Positions 23,687 through 31,811 of a DNA stretch of 43,069 nt are shown here, piece after piece. Numbering within the stretch: the first letter of the stretch is position 1; each line of letters begins with the position of its first letter. The notes under the pieces were generated by a model, which made no database searches, was not told the origin of the DNA, and saw only the letters and a list, made by a program, of their open reading frames with translations. The stretch is from an uncultured Clostridia bacterium (lineage in GTDB: Bacteria; Bacillota; Clostridia; Christensenellales; UBA1750), in NCBI GenBank assembly GCA_904393115.1, contig CAJFMX010000020.1, forward strand, positions 1-43,069, in the 5' to 3' direction. Both the position numbers and the translations under genes were made by a program.

Positions 23687-26059
23687 TTACGCGCCGAAAA
23701 AGGCGGCGCACAGGGCACGGATCTCCCCGGCGCTGCGAACGCGGCGCAGCGCCCACTCCGGCGGCAGGAGGCCGCGGTAGTCCGCGGCGCCGTAGCGGTC
23801 GTCGAGCAGGAGCAGCGCGCCGCGGTCCGTCTCCGTGCGGATGACGCGGCCGGCGGCCTGCAGCACCCGGCCGATGCCCGGGTAGACGTAGGCAAAGGCG
23901 TAGCCGTCGCCGTAGACCGCGTCGTAGCGGGCGCGCAGGGTCTCCCGCTCCAGCCCCACCTGCGGCAGGCCCACCCCGACCACCGCCGCGCCGCAGAGCC
24001 GCTCCGCGGGCAGGTCCACGCCCTCGGCGAAGATCCCGCCCATGGCGCACAGCGCCAGCAGCCGCCCCTGCGGCTCCGGCGAAAACCGCGCGAGGAATTC
24101 CCGCCGCGCGGCCTCGTCCATGTCCTCGGCCTGGGGCAGGAGCGTCGCCTCCGCCCCGAGGCGCTCGGCCAGCAGCGGCAGCGCGCTGCGCAGGTACGCG
24201 TGGGAGGGGAAGAAGGCGATGAAGTTCCCCTTCTCGCGCGAGAGCACGAGCGCGGCGATGGCCGCGGCCACCTGCGGCAGCGTCCGCTCCCGCGCGCGGT
24301 AGCGGGTGTTGACCGGCAGGTGCAGCACCAGCAGGTTCTCCGGCGGAAAGGGCGAGCACAGCCGCACGCACGGACTCCCCTCCGCCGCGCCGCAGAGCGC
24401 GCGGTAAAAGGGCAGCGGCGTCAGCGTCGCCGAGAACAGGATCGCCGCGCGCGACCGGCGCAGCACCTTGCCCATCTCGCCCGACGCGTCCGCGCAGAAG
24501 AGCGTCAGCACCCGCGAGGTCTTTCCCCCCTCAAAGAGCAGGAAATAATCCGGGCCAAAGTGCGCCGCCTGGTAGAGGAAGGCGGCCAGGTCCAGCGCCA
24601 GGCGCCGCGGCGCGCCGCCCGGCGCGGCGGGGTCCTGCCGCAGCGCGCAGAGCGCCGCCTCGCACGCGGAGAGGAGCTCCTCGCGCAGGTCCGGCTCCGC
24701 GCGCGGAACGTCGCCCGCGCCAAAGGCCTCCTCCAGCGCGCGCAGCAGCGCCTTGAGCGCCGGATACAGCGCCCCCCGCCGCTGAGCGCGCGGGATGGAG
24801 GTGCGCACCGCGTCGATCTCCCGGGCGGAAAGGCGCGCGGAGTACATGGCCCGGCCGCGGTCCGGCAGGTTGTGCGCCTCGTCCAGGAGCAGCACCTGGC
24901 CGCGCCGGCCGCCGGCGGCGAACCGCTGCAGCCGGACCCGTGGGTCGAAGAGATAGTTGTAGTCGCAGACGACCACGTCGCATTCCAACGCGATGTCCAG
25001 CGAGAGCTCAAAGGGGCAGAGGCAGAATTCCTCCGCCAGGCGCAGCAGGTCCTCCCGGTCCAGCGGCCCGGCGATGCCGCGCGCGGCCCGCAGCGCCGCG
25101 GGCAGCCGGTCGAAATAGCCGCGGGCGCGCGGGCAAACTTCCGGCGCGCAGTCCGGCGCATGGCCGGCGGACCCCGCCCGGGGGGCGGACTCCGCCTGGG
25201 GGGCGGACCCCGCCTGGGGGGCGGACCCCGCCGCCTGCGGGCAGAGGACCTCCCGCGCGTAGAGGACGATGGTCCGCAGGCTCCCCTGCGGCAGCAGGCG
25301 CAAGGCGTCCACCGCGGCCGCGCGCGCCGTCGTGCGCGCCGTGAGGTAGAAGATGCGCTCCACGAGCCCCTCGCCGATGCCCTTGAGCGCCGGAAAGAGC
25401 GCGGCCATGGTCTTGCCCGTGCCCGTGGGCGCCTGCGCCAGGACCATGCGCTTGTCCCGGATGGCCAGATAGATCTCCTGCGCCAGCTCCCGCTGGCCCG
25501 CGCGGTAGGCCGGAAAGGGGAAGGTCAGCGCGCGCATCTCCGCGGCCAGCCCCGCCCGGCGGCGCGTGAGCCCGTCCAGCCAGGCGAGGTACGGCCGCAC
25601 ATAGCCCTCGAACTTCTCCGCGAGCGCCTGACGCGTGTGCGTGCGCACAAAGCGCGTGATCTCGCCGTCCGCAAGGCTGAGGTACGTCACGCAGACCTCG
25701 AGCGAGGGCAGGCCCTCCGCCTGGCAGAGCATGTGCGCGTAGCACTCCGCCTGCGCCCAGTGCAGGGGCGCGGCCTCCGCCGGCGCGCCCTCGAGCGTGG
25801 TCTTGATCTCCTCCACGCGGCGCAGGCCGTGCACGCGGTCCGCGCGGCCGAACACCGTCAGGCGCACGGCCGCGCCCTCCGCGCAGAAGCGCAGCGGCAC
25901 CTCGTTGCGCACGCCCTCCGCCTCGACGCTCTGCAGGCTCTTGTGCCCGCGCACGCCCTCGAGCAGGCGCTCGGCCGAGGCGCCGGGCGCAAGGTCGCCC
26001 GCCCGCAGCGCATACTCCACCACCGCGTGCACCGAAGCGCGCGCCGCCGCCTTCTCCAA
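23687..26059 (-). CDS. DinG/XPD-type helicase with N-terminal PD-(D/E)XK nuclease-like domain
   Basis: A 790-residue superfamily 2 helicase for DNA repair or processing. The N-terminal 170 residues carry a Cas4/RecB-type motif: GRAD (D74) then VEEIKTT (E84, K86). The helicase has Walker A PTGTGKT (211-217), LLLDEAHN as motif II, ILFSATLT as motif III and a C-terminal QAAGRVIRTETDRG as motif VI. Between motifs I and II are the cysteines expected to bind a 4Fe-4S cluster (EVLCPQ, CAPEVCP, FCLCPFELS). A 6-residue repeat (AGSAPQ) is inserted between the first two. The start is TTG after AAGGGGG; no ATG is near. It is convergent with niaR. Confidence 0.88.
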   Translation of the reverse strand: MEKAAARASVHAVVEYALRAGDLAPGASAERLLEGVRGHKSLQSVEAEGVRNEVPLRFCAEGAAVRLTVFGRADRVHGLRRVEEIKTTLEGAPAEAAPLHWAQAECYAHMLCQAEGLPSLEVCVTYLSLADGEITRFVRTHTRQALAEKFEGYVRPYLAWLDGLTRRRAGLAAEMRALTFPFPAYRAGQRELAQEIYLAIRDKRMVLAQAPTGTGKTMAALFPALKGIGEGLVERIFYLTARTTARAAAVDALRLLPQGSLRTIVLYAREVLCPQAAGSAPQAGSAPQAESAPRAGSAGHAPDCAPEVCPRARGYFDRLPAALRAARGIAGPLDREDLLRLAEEFCLCPFELSLDIALECDVVVCDYNYLFDPRVRLQRFAAGGRRGQVLLLDEAHNLPDRGRAMYSARLSAREIDAVRTSIPRAQRRGALYPALKALLRALEEAFGAGDVPRAEPDLREELLSACEAALCALRQDPAAPGGAPRRLALDLAAFLYQAAHFGPDYFLLFEGGKTSRVLTLFCADASGEMGKVLRRSRAAILFSATLTPLPFYRALCGAAEGSPCVRLCSPFPPENLLVLHLPVNTRYRARERTLPQVAAAIAALVLSREKGNFIAFFPSHAYLRSALPLLAERLGAEATLLPQAEDMDEAARREFLARFSPEPQGRLLALCAMGGIFAEGVDLPAERLCGAAVVGVGLPQVGLERETLRARYDAVYGDGYAFAYVYPGIGRVLQAAGRVIRTETDRGALLLLDDRYGAADYRGLLPPEWALRRVRSAGEIRALCAAFFGA
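25167..25238 (-). repeat. 18-bp minisatellite inside the helicase gene
   Basis: Three near-identical 18-bp units (25167-25184, 25185-25202, 25203-25220) and a fourth degenerate one (25221-25238). They keep the reading frame and encode AGSAPQ-like hexapeptides between the first and second cluster cysteines. Confidence 0.88.
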
Positions 26060-26102
26060 CGCTCCAACCCCCTTTTTTCCGATGTAGAATGGGTGTGATG
26101 TG

Positions 26103-26951
26103 ATGATTCAACGCGAGTCGCTCCGGCTCCTGCTGCAGGGGCCAGTCCGATTTTCCCGGCCCGTGCTCGCCTTTGGCGCGGACCCGGAAACCGCGCCGCC
26201 GGAAGAGCCCCGCGGCGCGGCGCGGGCGCGCCCCCTGGACGGGAGGCTGCCCGTCCTGGGCGCGGTCCGCATGCCAAAGGGCCTGGCCCGCGGGGTGGAG
26301 GCCGAGGGGCGCGTGGTCTCCTGGGCCGTGGCGCGCGAGGCGGACGAGGCGGGCGTTCGCTCCGTGACGGTGGAGACGGCCCCCGGCTACCGCGGCCGGG
26401 GCTATGCCCGCGCCTGCCTGCTGGCGCTGCGGCGCGACTGCCGCGCGCCCCTGCTCTACCTCTGCGAGAGCCGGAACCTGCACTCTGCGCTCACCGCGCT
26501 CTCCGCCGGGTTCTTCCGCGTGGGGACCATCGAAAAACAAACCGTCAGGGAGGAAAAAACCATGTCCGCACTGCCCTTTTCCACCGTGGACCACGTCGCC
26601 ATCATCGTCTCGGACTACGCGCGCTCGCGGGCGTTCTACGTCGATGCGCTCGGCTTTTCCGTCGTGCGCGAGAACTACCGGCCCGACCGCGGGGACTGGA
26701 AGCTGGACCTGCGCTGCGGGGACATCGAGCTGGAGCTCTTCGGCCGGCCGGGGAGCCCCGCGCGCGTGACGCAGCCGGAGGCCTGCGGCCTGCGGCACCT
26801 GGCCTTCCGCGTGCCGGACCTGGACGAGGCGGTGCGGGCGCTCGCCGCGCGCGGCATCGCGTGCGAGCCGGTCCGCACGGACGAGTTCACGGGCAAGCGC
26901 ATGACCTTTTTCGCCGACCCGGACGGCCTGCCGCTGGAGATCCGCGAGTGA
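26103..26951 (+). CDS. In-frame fusion of a GNAT-like domain and a VOC/glyoxalase-like protein
   Basis: One open frame of 282 residues. Residues 1-153 look like an acetyltransferase of the GNAT class, with the acetyl-CoA loop GYRGRGYA and the C-terminal NLHSALTALSAGFFRVG pattern. Residues 154-282 are a complete VOC-fold protein with two beta-alpha-beta-beta-beta modules, starting STVDHVAIIVSDYARSRAFY and ending FFADPDGLPLEI, close to the YaeR/glyoxalase-I group (metal ligands likely H at DHVAI, E in IELELF, H in LRHLAF and E in LEIRE). The VOC part has its own ATG at 26562 with GGGAGG eight bases before, yet no stop separates it from the GNAT part. The first start (ATG 26103, or GTG 26100) lacks a good SD. 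Confidence 0.75.
   Translation: MIQRESLRLLLQGPVRFSRPVLAFGADPETAPPEEPRGAARARPLDGRLPVLGAVRMPKGLARGVEAEGRVVSWAVAREADEAGVRSVTVETAPGYRGRGYARACLLALRRDCRAPLLYLCESRNLHSALTALSAGFFRVGTIEKQTVREEKTMSALPFSTVDHVAIIVSDYARSRAFYVDALGFSVVRENYRPDRGDWKLDLRCGDIELELFGRPGSPARVTQPEACGLRHLAFRVPDLDEAVRALAARGIACEPVRTDEFTGKRMTFFADPDGLPLEIRE
26548..26564 (+). promoter_or_regulatory. Internal ribosome binding site and start for the VOC domain
   Basis: GGGAGG (26548-26553) lies eight bases before an in-frame ATG (26562-26564). This would yield a free 129-residue VOC protein in addition to the fused product. Confidence 0.7.
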
Positions 26952-26992
26952 AAAAACAGGGCGCGCAAGGGGGAAAGACCCCTGCGCGCCCT
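26951..26992 (-). terminator. Terminator of the murA-GNAT transcript
   Basis: Minus strand: a stem of about 15 bp (CAGGGCGCGCAGGGG with CCCCTTGCGCGCCCTG, one bulged base), 6-base loop, then TTTTTT. No T tract follows on the plus strand. Confidence 0.85.
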
Positions 26993-27002
26993 GCGCCCAA
27001 GA

Positions 27003-27458
27003 TCAGGCGTTTGGCTTTTCCATGACGAAGTTGCGGAGGCGAACGCCCCGGCGCTCCACCTCCTGCGCCCGGACCACGCGGTAGCCCCGCTTTTCAAAGA
27101 AGGGGCGCGCGGTCAGGGAGGCGTGGGTCGTAAAGAGCGGCGCGAAGGAGGCGCCCTCCAGGGCGTCGCAGAGCGCCGTCGCGATTCCCTGGCCCTGGCG
27201 GTCCGCCGCGACGTAGAGCCGGTCGAGATAGCCGGTCTCGTCCATGTCCGCAAAGCCGACGATCTGTTCCCCCTCCACCGCCACGAGCGTGCGGTGCGCG
27301 AGGAAGGAGCGGTCCCACGCGGCAAGGTCTACCTGGCCCGTGGACCAGGCGTTCAGCTGCTCCGGGGCGTAGTCCCGGGCGTTTACCGTGTGGATGGTCT
27401 TGTGAAAGAGCGCGGCGAGCGCCGCGCAGTCCTGCGAGCGATAGGGTCGAAGCTGCAT
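27003..27458 (-). CDS. GNAT family N-acetyltransferase
   Basis: A 151-residue acetyltransferase with the standard fold: N-terminal LRPYRSQDCAALAALF, core strand LYVAADRQGQGIATALCDAL carrying the acetyl-CoA loop RQGQGIA, and FFEKRGYRVVRAQEVERRGVRLRNFVMEK at the end. The pattern resembles the YafP subgroup. The acceptor substrate is unknown. The ATG lies nine bases after AGGAGGG; an in-frame upstream ATG overlaps that site and was not used. It begins 22 bp after the murA stop and ends at the shared terminator. Confidence 0.88.
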   Translation of the reverse strand: MQLRPYRSQDCAALAALFHKTIHTVNARDYAPEQLNAWSTGQVDLAAWDRSFLAHRTLVAVEGEQIVGFADMDETGYLDRLYVAADRQGQGIATALCDALEGASFAPLFTTHASLTARPFFEKRGYRVVRAQEVERRGVRLRNFVMEKPNA

Positions 27459-27480
27459 GGGAAAATGCCCTCCTTGCACC

Positions 27481-28752
27481 TCAATCCACCGTCAGGCGCT
27501 CGATCTTGGCACCCAGGGAGCGGAGCTTGTCCTCCAGGTGCTCATAGCCCCGGTCGATGTATTGTACGTTGTAGATGTCGGTCACGCCCTCGGCCATGAG
27601 GCCCGCGATGACCAGCGCCGCGCCCGCGCGAAGGTCCGAGGCCGTCACCGCGCACCCGGTCAGGCGCGGAACGCCCTCGATGATGGCGATGCGGTCGTTG
27701 ATCTGGGAGATGCCGCCCATGTGGCGGATCTCCTCCAGGTGCTTAAAGCGCATCTCATAGATGGTCTCGTTGATGATGGAGGTGCCGCGGGCCGTGGAGA
27801 GCAGCACGCTCATGGGCTGCTGCAGGTCCGTGGGGAAGCCGGGATAGGGCAGGGTCTTGATGTTGACGTGGCGGTGGTTGCCGTCGGAGCGCACGCGGAT
27901 GCTGTCCTCGCCCACGCCCTCGTCCACGCGGGCGCCCATCTCCAGGAGCTTGGCGGTCAGGGCCTCCATGTGCGTGGGCAGCGCGCCGCGGATGAGCACG
28001 TCCCCGTGGGTTGCGGCCGCGGCGATCATCAGGGTGCCCGCCTCGATCTGGTCGGGGATGATGGCATAGGTGCAGCCGTGCATGGGCCGGCCGCCGCGGA
28101 TGCGGATGACGTCCGTGCCCGCGCCCTTGACCGAGCCGCCCATGGCGTTGATGAAGTTGGCCAGGTCCACGATGTGCGGCTCCTTGCCGGCGTTGACGAT
28201 GACGGTGTTGCCCTGCGCCTTGGTCGCGGCGAGCATGATGTTGATCGTCGCGCCGACAGAGGGCATGTCCAGATAGATCTCCGCGCCGTGCAGGCCGTTT
28301 TCGGCCCGGGCGGAGATCACGCCGTGGTCCGTGGACACGGACGCGCCCAGCGCCTCAAAGCCCTTGATGTGCTGGTCGATGGGGCGGTTGCCGATGGCGC
28401 AGCCCCCGGGATAGGAGACGTCCGCCTGACCGAAGCACCCCAGCATCGCGCCGACAAAGTAATAGCTGGCGCGCAGCCGGCGCGCGTATTCCTCCGGCAC
28501 GACGGCGCTCTTAACGCCGCGCGGGTCGATGGTCATGGTCGAGCCCGCGAGCGTCACCTTCGCGCCCAGCGCAAGGAGGATGTCCGCCAGCGCCTCGGTA
28601 TCGCGCACAAAGGGCAAGTTTTCGATGGTGCAGGGCTCGTTGCAGAGCAGCACTGCCGGAATGATCGCGAGCGCGGCGTTTTTGCCGCCGTTGACGGTGA
28701 CCGTGCCTTCCAGCCGCTGCCCGCCGGTGATCCTGAGTATTTCTTCTGCCAT
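27481..28752 (-). CDS. murA: UDP-N-acetylglucosamine 1-carboxyvinyltransferase
   Basis: Transfers enolpyruvate from PEP to UDP-GlcNAc, the first committed step of peptidoglycan synthesis. The 423 residues show the substrate-binding NGGKNAAL (K24), the catalytic cysteine in PGGCAIGNRPIDQH (C118, the fosfomycin target) and the late LPYPGFPTDLQQP and NETIYEMRF motifs. The start giving AEEILRITGGQRLEG agrees with the family. The nearest SD (GGGAGG, 28782-28787) is 29 bases upstream and overlaps the stop codon of the preceding gene. A 6-bp hairpin stands between SD and ATG. A GTG directly beside the SD is too close to be used. Confidence 0.94.
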   Translation of the reverse strand: MAEEILRITGGQRLEGTVTVNGGKNAALAIIPAVLLCNEPCTIENLPFVRDTEALADILLALGAKVTLAGSTMTIDPRGVKSAVVPEEYARRLRASYYFVGAMLGCFGQADVSYPGGCAIGNRPIDQHIKGFEALGASVSTDHGVISARAENGLHGAEIYLDMPSVGATINIMLAATKAQGNTVIVNAGKEPHIVDLANFINAMGGSVKGAGTDVIRIRGGRPMHGCTYAIIPDQIEAGTLMIAAAATHGDVLIRGALPTHMEALTAKLLEMGARVDEGVGEDSIRVRSDGNHRHVNIKTLPYPGFPTDLQQPMSVLLSTARGTSIINETIYEMRFKHLEEIRHMGGISQINDRIAIIEGVPRLTGCAVTASDLRAGAALVIAGLMAEGVTDIYNVQYIDRGYEHLEDKLRSLGAKIERLTVD

Positions 28753-28761
28753 GTCGCAAAT

Positions 28762-28787
28762 GCCGGCCTGCCGCCGGCGCACCTCCC
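28762..28787 (-). promoter_or_regulatory. SD plus intervening hairpin before murA
   Basis: On the minus strand GGGAGG (28782-28787) is followed by GCCGGC-GGCAG-GCCGGC (28762-28778), a perfect 6-bp hairpin, and then nine bases to the ATG. Folding would reduce the effective SD-to-ATG distance from 29 to about 12 bases. Confidence 0.55.
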
Positions 28788-29473
28788 TATCCCCTGTTCA
28801 AACCTCTCCCCATTATACACAATTTTTCCGCTGCTGACAAGTTTTGCCCCCCGCTTTCCGGGCTTTGCGCCGCCAAAACGGCGAGGATTTGCAGCGCTTG
28901 CTCCGCCGCGTCCGCGCGCACCTGGGCGGTGTAGAGCCCGTCCATGGTAAAACGTACCTCGAAGAGCCCGCCTTCCGTCCGCAGCGAGTAGAGCAGGCTG
29001 GCCCCCGCCGCGCCGCCGAACCCGTCGGGCGCGCCGCAGGCCTCCAGGGCGCGGACCTCTCCAAAGGGCGAGGACAGCGCCTCCTCTGTGTCGTTTCCAT
29101 GGCTGCCCTGAAACGCTGCGACCCCGCCCTTTGCGTCGGGCGCATAGACCGACACGCGCGCCGCGGCGCACGCGCTCCCCTCCTGCGAGGCGGCGAACTC
29201 CAGCGCGTAGTCCACGGTTTTTCCCGCGCGGGGAGCGTCCATCCGCAGCTGGCGGCGCTCCAGCGACAACCCCTCCGGCAGCAGCGGCGTCAGCGCGGAG
29301 TCTTCGACATAGGGCAGGCCGAGCGCTTTCGCCGCCGCGCGGCATTCTTCCGCCGTGGCCGGTGCGCCCGTCCGCGCCGTCGGCCGGAAGCAGAGGGAAA
29401 CCACGGCCAGCCCGGCCAGCAGGCACAGCGAGCCCAGCGCCAATGCAACGCCCCATCCATCCCGCTTTTTCAT
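28787..29473 (-). CDS. Membrane-anchored extracytoplasmic protein of unknown function
   Basis: A 228-residue protein with a KKR start and one hydrophobic helix (about residues 9-29, ALALGSLCLLAGLAVVSLC), so it is either anchored or secreted. The rest is strand-rich and hydrophilic, with segments such as LPEGLSLERRQLRMD and TVDYALEFAASQEG and a C-terminal ADAAEQALQILAVLAAQ helix. I do not recognise the family. The ATG follows AGGAGG at six bases. Its TAG stop overlaps the SD of murA, so the two are probably translationally coupled. It has a strong promoter and a leader of about 170 bases in which I recognise nothing. Confidence 0.65.
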   Translation of the reverse strand: MKKRDGWGVALALGSLCLLAGLAVVSLCFRPTARTGAPATAEECRAAAKALGLPYVEDSALTPLLPEGLSLERRQLRMDAPRAGKTVDYALEFAASQEGSACAAARVSVYAPDAKGGVAAFQGSHGNDTEEALSSPFGEVRALEACGAPDGFGGAAGASLLYSLRTEGGLFEVRFTMDGLYTAQVRADAAEQALQILAVLAAQSPESGGQNLSAAEKLCIMGRGLNRG

Positions 29474-29650
29474 GTGCAGCCTCCTGCGCAAATCGCTGGG
29501 AGACCGCGCATCCCCCCGCCCTGGAGCCGAACTTCTTTCGCCATGCGGGAAGGAGCAGGGAAATTGCGCAGTCCAATGGAAACATACATAGACCCCTTTC
29601 CGCAGAAGCGGGGAGAGGGGAAGAGAGCAACCATCAATTTCTGTAATTTC

Positions 29651-29679
29651 AGTATACCATGCGCTCGCTCCGGTGTCCA
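29651..29679 (-). promoter_or_regulatory. Promoter of the murA operon
   Basis: Minus strand: TGGACA (29674-29679), 17-bp spacer, TATACT (29651-29656) preceded by an extended -10 TG. It is divergent from ybaK, whose start is only about 40 bp away. Confidence 0.78.
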
Positions 29680-29716
29680 GATTTCGCGTCGGAGCGGCGC
29701 GGAAAGCGAGGAAAAA

Positions 29717-30199
29717 ATGGCGGAAAAACCCGTCGTGACCAACGCCATGCGGCTGCTCAAGGCCGCGGGCATCGACTTTGAAACGCGCGAATACGAGGTG
29801 GACGAGAGCGACCTGAGCGGCGTGCACGCGGCCGAGGTCCTCGGCCTGCCGCCGGAGCAGGTCTTCAAGACCCTCGTGCTCCGGGGCGAAAAGCAGGGCA
29901 TCCTCGTCTGCGTCCTGCCCGTGGAGCTGGAGGTGGACCTCAAGAAGCTGGCCAGGGCGGCCGGCGACAAGAAGGTGGAGATGATCCACATGAAGGAGCT
30001 GCTCCCGCTGACCGGCTACATCCGCGGCGGCTGCTCGCCCGTGGGCATGAAGAAGAAATACCCCACGTTCCTGGACGAGACGTGCGAGCTCTGCGACCGC
30101 ATCGCGGTGAGCGCGGGCCAGCGCGGCGTGCAGATGCTGCTGCGCCCCGCGGACCTTGCGCGCTATGTCGAGGCGAAAATCTGCGACATCGCGCAATAG
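29717..30199 (+). CDS. ybaK: YbaK/EbsC-type Cys-tRNA(Pro)/aminoacyl-tRNA deacylase
   Basis: A 160-residue editing protein that clears mischarged Cys-tRNA-Pro and related species. The start TNAMRLLKAAGIDFETREYEVDE, the FKTLVLRG strand with the conserved lysine, and the C-terminal GYIRGGCSPVGMKKKYPTFLDE loop are characteristic of the YbaK domain. The length is typical. The ATG follows GAGGA. No clear promoter of its own is visible in the 37 bp before it beyond the divergent murA promoter. Confidence 0.92.
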   Translation: MAEKPVVTNAMRLLKAAGIDFETREYEVDESDLSGVHAAEVLGLPPEQVFKTLVLRGEKQGILVCVLPVELEVDLKKLARAAGDKKVEMIHMKELLPLTGYIRGGCSPVGMKKKYPTFLDETCELCDRIAVSAGQRGVQMLLRPADLARYVEAKICDIAQ

Positions 30200-30210
30200 C
30201 GCGCTTTGCC

Positions 30211-30239
30211 TTGAAAATGGCGGAAGGCTCCGCTACAAT
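30211..30239 (+). promoter_or_regulatory. Promoter of the SPFH-zinc-ribbon gene
   Basis: TTGAAA (30211-30216), 17-bp spacer, TACAAT (30234-30239), each with five of six consensus bases. The start codon is 34 bp after the -10. Confidence 0.75.
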
Positions 30240-30272
30240 GGAAAAGAGAAACCGAAGAAACGGGGGAGAGAT

Positions 30273-31715
30273 ATGGGTCTGATCAAAGCGGCGGGCGGCG
30301 CGATCGGCGGCGTGCTCGCGGACCAGTGGAAGGAATACATCTACTGCGAGTCCATGGCGCCGGACGTGCTCGTGTGCAAGGGACGCAAGCGCGTCAGCCA
30401 GCGCTCCAGCAATACCAAGGGCGAGCCGGACATCCTTTCGCGCGGAACCGTCATCGCGGTCAACGAGGGCCAGTGCATGGCGGTCGTGGACCAGGGCAAG
30501 GTCGTGGAGTTCTGCGCCGAGCCCGGCGAATTCACCTACGACGGCTCGCCCGAGCCCTCGATCTTCTGCGGAAGCCTGGGCGAATCCATCAAGGAGACCT
30601 TCCGCCAGATCGGCCGGCGCTTCTCCTTTGGCGGCGGCGCGGCCCGGGACCAGCGGGTCTACTACTTCAACCTCAAGGAGATTGTCGGCAACAAGTACGG
30701 CACGGCCAACCCGGTGCCCTTCCGCGTGGTGGACAAGAACATCGGCCTGGACATCGACATCGCCATCCGCTGCTACGGCGAATACTCCTATAAGATCGTC
30801 GACCCGCTCCTGTTCTACGCCAACGTCTGCGGAAACGTGGCGAGCGACTACCGCCGCGCGCAGATTGATGGGCAGCTCAAGTCCGAGCTGATGACCGCGC
30901 TGCAGCCGGCCTTTGCGCGCATCTCGGCCCAAGGCGTGCGCTACAGCGCCCTGCCCGGCCACACCATGGAGATCGCCCAGGCCCTCAACGAGGTCCTCTC
31001 CGAGAAGTGGTCCCAGCTGCGCGGCATCGAGGTCGCCTCCTTTGGCATCAACTCCGTCACCGCCCCGCGCGCGGACGAGGAGATGATCAAGGACCTCCAG
31101 CGCCGGGCCGTCATGCGCGACCCCAACATGGCCGGCGCGACGATCCTCGAGGCGCAGGCCGAGGCCATGAAGTCCGCCGCGGCAAACCCCTCCACCGGCC
31201 CGATGTTTGGCCTTGCGGGCGTCAACATGGCCGCCAGCGCGGGCGGCGTGCGCGCGGACGCGCTCTTTGCCATGGGAAGACAGCAGGCCGCACAGGCTGC
31301 GCAGGCCCCGCAGGCCTCGCAGGCCCCGCAGGCCGCGCCGGCAGAGGGCGCGTGGACCTGCCCGGGCTGCGGGGCGCAGAACACGGGCAACTTCTGCTCC
31401 ACCTGCGGCGAAAAGAAGCCGGAGCCCAAGAAGGCAGAGGGCGCGTGGACCTGCCCGAGCTGCGGGGCGGCGTGCACGGGGAAGTTCTGCCCCGAGTGCG
31501 GCGAAAAGCGCCCGGAGCCCGCGCGGGCCTGGACGTGCGAGAAGTGCGGCGCGCAGAACAAGGGCCGCTTCTGCACGGAGTGCGGCGCGAAGAAGCCGGA
31601 AAAGGCGCGCCTCTACCGCTGCGATAAGTGCGGGTGGGAGCCGGAGGACCCGGAGCATCCGCCCAAATTCTGCCCCGAGTGCGGGGACAAATTCGACGAC
31701 TCGGACGAGCGCTGA
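30273..31715 (+). CDS. SPFH-domain protein with four C-terminal zinc ribbons
   Basis: A 480-residue protein. Residues about 30-300 resemble the bacterial SPFH (band-7-like) group often labelled virion core protein, with no obvious transmembrane helix. An alanine/glutamine-rich linker follows (about 335-360). The C-terminal part then holds four paired CxxC modules: CPGCG...CSTCG, CPSCG...CPECG, CEKCG...CTECG and CDKCG...CPECG, each able to bind one zinc. SPFH proteins form oligomeric rings or scaffolds, often at membranes. The role here is unknown. The ATG follows GGGGGAG and it has its own promoter. Confidence 0.82.
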   Translation: MGLIKAAGGAIGGVLADQWKEYIYCESMAPDVLVCKGRKRVSQRSSNTKGEPDILSRGTVIAVNEGQCMAVVDQGKVVEFCAEPGEFTYDGSPEPSIFCGSLGESIKETFRQIGRRFSFGGGAARDQRVYYFNLKEIVGNKYGTANPVPFRVVDKNIGLDIDIAIRCYGEYSYKIVDPLLFYANVCGNVASDYRRAQIDGQLKSELMTALQPAFARISAQGVRYSALPGHTMEIAQALNEVLSEKWSQLRGIEVASFGINSVTAPRADEEMIKDLQRRAVMRDPNMAGATILEAQAEAMKSAAANPSTGPMFGLAGVNMAASAGGVRADALFAMGRQQAAQAAQAPQASQAPQAAPAEGAWTCPGCGAQNTGNFCSTCGEKKPEPKKAEGAWTCPSCGAACTGKFCPECGEKRPEPARAWTCEKCGAQNKGRFCTECGAKKPEKARLYRCDKCGWEPEDPEHPPKFCPECGDKFDDSDER

Positions 31716-31811
31716 CGCGCTGCGGGGCGCTTGGGGGCACGACAGAAAAAACGGGGGCTGCCCGGCATTGTGGAATGCGGCAAGCCCTCGCAGAAAGAGG
31801 AGGAAGAGCAC

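Noticed and set aside
31716..31811. Terminator between the SPFH gene and the CE7 esterase
   Set aside because: A weak imperfect stem exists (about 31753-31790) but it has mismatches and no T tract.
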